64,000 nt of DNA from NCBI GenBank assembly GCA_964017155.1, contig OZ024861.1, positions 14,706,412-14,770,411 of the forward strand, written 5' to 3'. The translations under genes and the position numbers were made by a program. Source of the stretch: Oasisia sp. SBJ-2009 (lineage: Eukaryota; Annelida; Polychaeta; Sabellida; Siboglinidae). The notes under the pieces were generated by a model that saw only the letters and a list, made by a program, of their open reading frames with translations, was not told the DNA's origin and did no database searches. Within the stretch, counting starts at the first letter, position 1. The number at the start of each line of letters is the position of its first letter. Below are positions 60,601 through 64,000 of the stretch, piece after piece.

Positions 60601-63277
60601 CTTAACACTGATATGCATAAGCACCATTCGCGCGGCCAATGCCACACACATTATCGCATGTACACATACACCCACTCAATACAGTTGAGTAGATGATTCT
60701 TTGACCGTCATGACAGCAAGCACAACGCATTCATCTCGACTGGAAACAGCATACTTAGGAATCAGCATGCAAAGGCAACCTATACAAGTGCCTCTTTCTT
60801 TGCAATAGTGTAACTCAAGGGTTCGCATTTGACATGTCTTCCTTGAAAGACAAGTGTAGAGATCATTCGATGTTTTGAGACCCATATTTGTTGCAGTCAC
60901 ACATATCTCGGCACGCGGATTTGTATCTAGGTAGTGACGGAGTTCGAATGCATATGTTGATACATTGCCTTGGAAACAATATCATATGGTACAGTGATCA
61001 GTGCCAACAGGTCAGCTCTTTGGCCATGTCATGAGCGCTATGCCGACAAACAGGTAACGCCAAAGGCTAGACATAACAGCGATGGCGAAGAGCCATACGA
61101 GAAAACAAAGGTTGTTCCAAACTACCCAGATAACTACGAAATGATATACCAGACATGCGTGGGGTTCATCACTACTCGCGCGTCGCATTCTCACAGGGTC
61201 TGTGTCGCTCACACGTCGGTCTCAAATAGGACGACCTGAAACCAAAGAGCAGACATGTCGCAAGTTCAATATGAAAACGAAACCACAAAGCAGCTAACAG
61301 GCAATGGTCGCATCATATAATCATTGATGTTGAGCTAGCTACATACATTGCACGTCCTACAAAGCGTATTACACTACAGAGTAAATCTAGACTGTATGCG
61401 AACGAACGTCTTTTATCGCATGGAATGGCATATAATGCTTCAGATACATCTTTGCGCAGCCTGCATACAGCCCTCATGGCGTCGCCGTTAACACGTTTTA
61501 GAGTTCCAGATCGCAGAGAGTAGATTGCCAACACAATAAAGGGAACTTCTGTCGTTGAGTGTAGTAGTTTGAAGCTCAGCAGTACGAATGTTAAATTAGA
61601 TACTGTCCAAACGTCTATTTGCCTAGGCATAGGTGGAAAGCTGCTTGAGACTTTGAGACAACTCATCGAAGAGTGGTATGCACCATATACAGTGTACTGT
61701 GAATGAGAACAAGAATATGAATATTCTGTTCCATTTCCGACAAGAATTAGGCACTTGCGCAGAATGCAAGCCAACCTCAATTGCTCCTATGTTTGAAACT
61801 TCATTACGAGAGGCGGGGGTAGGGTAGTGTAGTGGTTTTAATACGCGCGGACGCAGCAGGCCTGATATATTTGGTCTAAAACTCAATGGAGAGAGTCTGA
61901 CATTGTTGAATCTAATCGGTGTTATACCCCACGCACATTGACTTGCATCGTGCATAAAAAGTACCCGAATGTCGCACTGGCCGTCGTACCATAACACAAC
62001 TGTAGTCCTATGTGTGTGTACCTTATTGCGAAATAGGCTAGCGCAAGTAAAACATTGAAAGAACGAAGTAAAAGTGGAAGAAAGCGCCTCCCCCCCCCCC
62101 AGTTTGCTTAGATCAAAGGCGTCGCCATCTTGAAATTTGACGTCGCCGGGAACGAAAATGGCGCGTCTGCCGTATCGTCGTGACGTCACGGTATTGTTGT
62201 GGCGCGTCTTCCGGTTTGCCGCCATTACTGTGTCGCGCAGCCGAATGCTGGCGACAGATGCCAGTTTCTTTAGTGTAATCTCGACCGCATCGCGGTGGGA
62301 TTTGCGTCTTTGACGCCAGTGGGGTGAAGGAATGTGGGCATATGTAAGCATTGAGCCTGCTGTTTTCAATTTTGTTAGACACCGTGCACATTGTAACGCT
62401 GGTTTATTGTTTTTTCTCAGGTGTCTGCGCCCGGTGAATATACAGCGACACGTGGCCGACGACTTCTGGCAGCATTACTGACCGACCAGGCCCGATGATG
62501 TGAAGATTGGCGACGCGGAACAGTCATTCGACAGTGGGTGACGCGTTGTTTTATCAAGTTATTTTATTTATATAACCTGTTGAGTGAGGTAGATGATAAT
62601 GTAGGCCGATCACTGGGAGAATCAAATCAATGATAGCATGACATCGATACATGTATCACAGCTAGTTCGAGTTGACATTAGTTTTGATGTTGCAGTTCTC
62701 ACAATCGAAACGTTTTACTCAGACGATTGATCGAGCTATTTTTCACGCTATATGATGTATTTCAAGATACACAATGTCAAAATATGATGCAAAATAATGC
62801 ACATGAAACGAGACTTGTGTAAGAGGTCGAGATCGCACCGCGGAAAGTATCTTAACACTGATATGCATAAGCACCATTCGCGCGGCCAATGCCACACACA
62901 TTATCGCATGTACACATACACCCACTCAATACAGTTGAGTAGATGATTCTTTGACCGTCATGACAGCAAGCACAACGCATTCATCTCGACTGGAAACAGC
63001 ATACTTAGGAATCAGCATGCAAAGGCAACCTATACAAGTGCCTCTTTCTTTGCAATAGTGTAACTCAAGGGTTCGCATTTGACATGTCTTCCTTGAAAGA
63101 CAAGTGTAGAGATCATTCGATGTTTTGAGACCCATATTTGTTGCAGTCACACATATCTCGGCACGCGGATTTGTATCTAGGTAGTGACGGAGTTCGAATG
63201 CATATGTTGATACATTGCCTTGGAAACAATATCATATGGTACAGTGATCAGTGCCAACAGGTCAGCTCTTTGGCCAT

Positions 63278-63477
63278 NNNNNNNNNNNNNNNNNNNNNNN
63301 NNNNNNNNNNNNNNNNNNNNNNNNNNNNNNNNNNNNNNNNNNNNNNNNNNNNNNNNNNNNNNNNNNNNNNNNNNNNNNNNNNNNNNNNNNNNNNNNNNNN
63401 NNNNNNNNNNNNNNNNNNNNNNNNNNNNNNNNNNNNNNNNNNNNNNNNNNNNNNNNNNNNNNNNNNNNNNNNNNNNN
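63278..63477. other. Assembly gap (200 N)
   Basis: A fixed-size 200-N join. The array contig ends 1859 bp into a monomer, 10 bp before the LINE target word ctat would begin (63288). The array may continue for an unknown length inside this gap. Confidence 0.99.
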
Positions 63478-64000
63478 ATTTGTTGCTCAAACAAATGTAG
63501 CGCATTCTGCAATTCAACAAACGTTCTAACAGATTCGCCCACCCCAAAACAACGTTATCTGACACCAGCAACGACGGCTTGTGCATTCCCATGCTGTAAA
63601 GCCTGTAATGCACATGCATCGAAAAACTATCGGTGCAATAGTCCCATAACTACTGTACCGACTTTGGGTGAATTATACACTTCGTATTATATATAATATA
63701 CATCCATGGCATAGAATAGAAGGGCACAGTCTAAAGATAATCAACCGAATACATAGCTGATACATCCACACAATAAATACATACTAGATTAATCATTGAT
63801 AAATAGAACACATTTGCAATGCGCTCTCGACGTTTTTATTGAGTACGTCCATAGCCATGCCATCGCCATATGCCGGTCGTCAACTTTGTCAACAAACGGA
63901 TTTAATTATTCGTTCCGACTGTTGGTATGCGTATGCATACCAACATTTTTCCTCCCGAAAAAGGGGAAATGCACATAGTGTTACATAGTATTTAGTAATA
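63478..64000. other. Unique AT-rich flank, no gene recognised
   Basis: 523 bp unrelated to the monomer and the LINE. It contains a 14-bp palindrome tattatatataata (63685-63698) and a stronger hairpin at 63921-63944. Short open frames exist, the longest about 60 codons near 63796, but it begins at TTG and has no recognisable domain. I see no RNA gene. Confidence 0.7.
63921..63944. repeat. Perfect 10-bp inverted repeat with 4-nt loop
   Basis: Arm gttggtatgc (63921-63930), loop gtat, arm gcataccaac (63935-63944). It lies in non-array flank sequence about 60 bp before the window end. It could be a cruciform, the end of a small palindromic element, or an RNA hairpin; nothing around it decides. 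Confidence 0.7.

Larger units (their letters stand above)
20919..63277. repeat. Main satellite array: eighteen complete 2250-bp units plus one partial
   Basis: Head-to-tail units start at 20919 and then every 2250 bp (23169, 25419, 27669, and so on to 61419). The last is cut by an N gap after 1859 bp. All carry 11 C at the homopolymer and an empty LINE site. I found only five single-base differences in about 42 kb: C for G at 31739 and at 51989, C for T at 36262, A for G at 41293, T for C at 45016. I read by eye, so a few others may be missed. Such uniformity implies very recent expansion or strong homogenisation. Assembly duplication of one consensus is possible, but the private variants argue that at least several units are real. 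Confidence 0.97.

Noticed and set aside
20919..63277. CRISPR array or tandem gene cluster (rDNA, histone, snRNA) as explanation for the periodicity
   Set aside because: There are no short repeat-spacer units, and no rRNA, histone, 5S or snRNA sequence is recognisable in the 2250-bp monomer.
63796..63978. 60-codon plus-strand frame in the right flank
   Set aside because: It starts at TTG, lacks a recognisable motif and lies in AT-rich non-coding-looking sequence.

Overview
This window is almost entirely a long tandem satellite array from an animal genome. The scaffold has two 200-base N gaps (4050-4249 and 63278-63477). The only recognisable protein-coding sequence is a CR1/L2-type non-LTR retrotransposon (LINE). 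The endonuclease plus reverse-transcriptase architecture, the remnant ORF1 esterase and the short-repeat 3' tail (no poly-A) all fit a metazoan LINE. The dense CpG in part of the monomer suggests a genome that is not strongly CpG-depleted, such as an invertebrate, but I cannot name the species.

Layout. 1-4049: two array units (2248 bp, then 1801 bp cut by the first gap), lacking the LINE as far as they can be read and about 1% different from the rest. 4250-4324: a 75-bp stub of non-array sequence at the start of the next contig. 4325-20918: three consecutive units, each carrying the same LINE insertion at the same base, giving a composite repeat of 5532 bp (2249-bp monomer + 3279-bp LINE + 4-bp target duplication). 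20919-63277: eighteen complete 2250-bp units without the LINE, plus a partial nineteenth; I found only five single-base differences among them. 63478-64000: unique AT-rich sequence with a 10-bp perfect hairpin and no credible gene.

The 2250-bp monomer shows no convincing gene. It holds a CpG-rich block with CRE, ETS and YY1-like words, a C homopolymer whose length differs between sub-arrays, a tRNA-like A-box word, a 12-bp palindrome and an AATAAA with GT-rich sequence after it.

The LINE lies on the minus strand and is 5'-truncated inside ORF1. It keeps the C-terminal 100 residues of an SGNH-type esterase and a complete, unbroken ORF2. The frames suggest a specific expression mechanism. ORF2 is in the -1 frame relative to ORF1 and has no AUG before its endonuclease domain begins. 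The last two sense codons of ORF1 form a canonical U UUA AAC slippery heptamer immediately followed by the ORF1 UAG. I read this as a probable programmed -1 ribosomal frameshift that makes an ORF1-ORF2 fusion. This is the most interesting observation in the window.

History inferred from the sequence: one LINE insertion into one monomer, then amplification of the LINE-bearing unit by unequal exchange or a similar process, beside a separately homogenised LINE-free sub-array. Both contig ends inside the array fall just short of the LINE insertion site, so more LINE-bearing units probably lie in the gaps.
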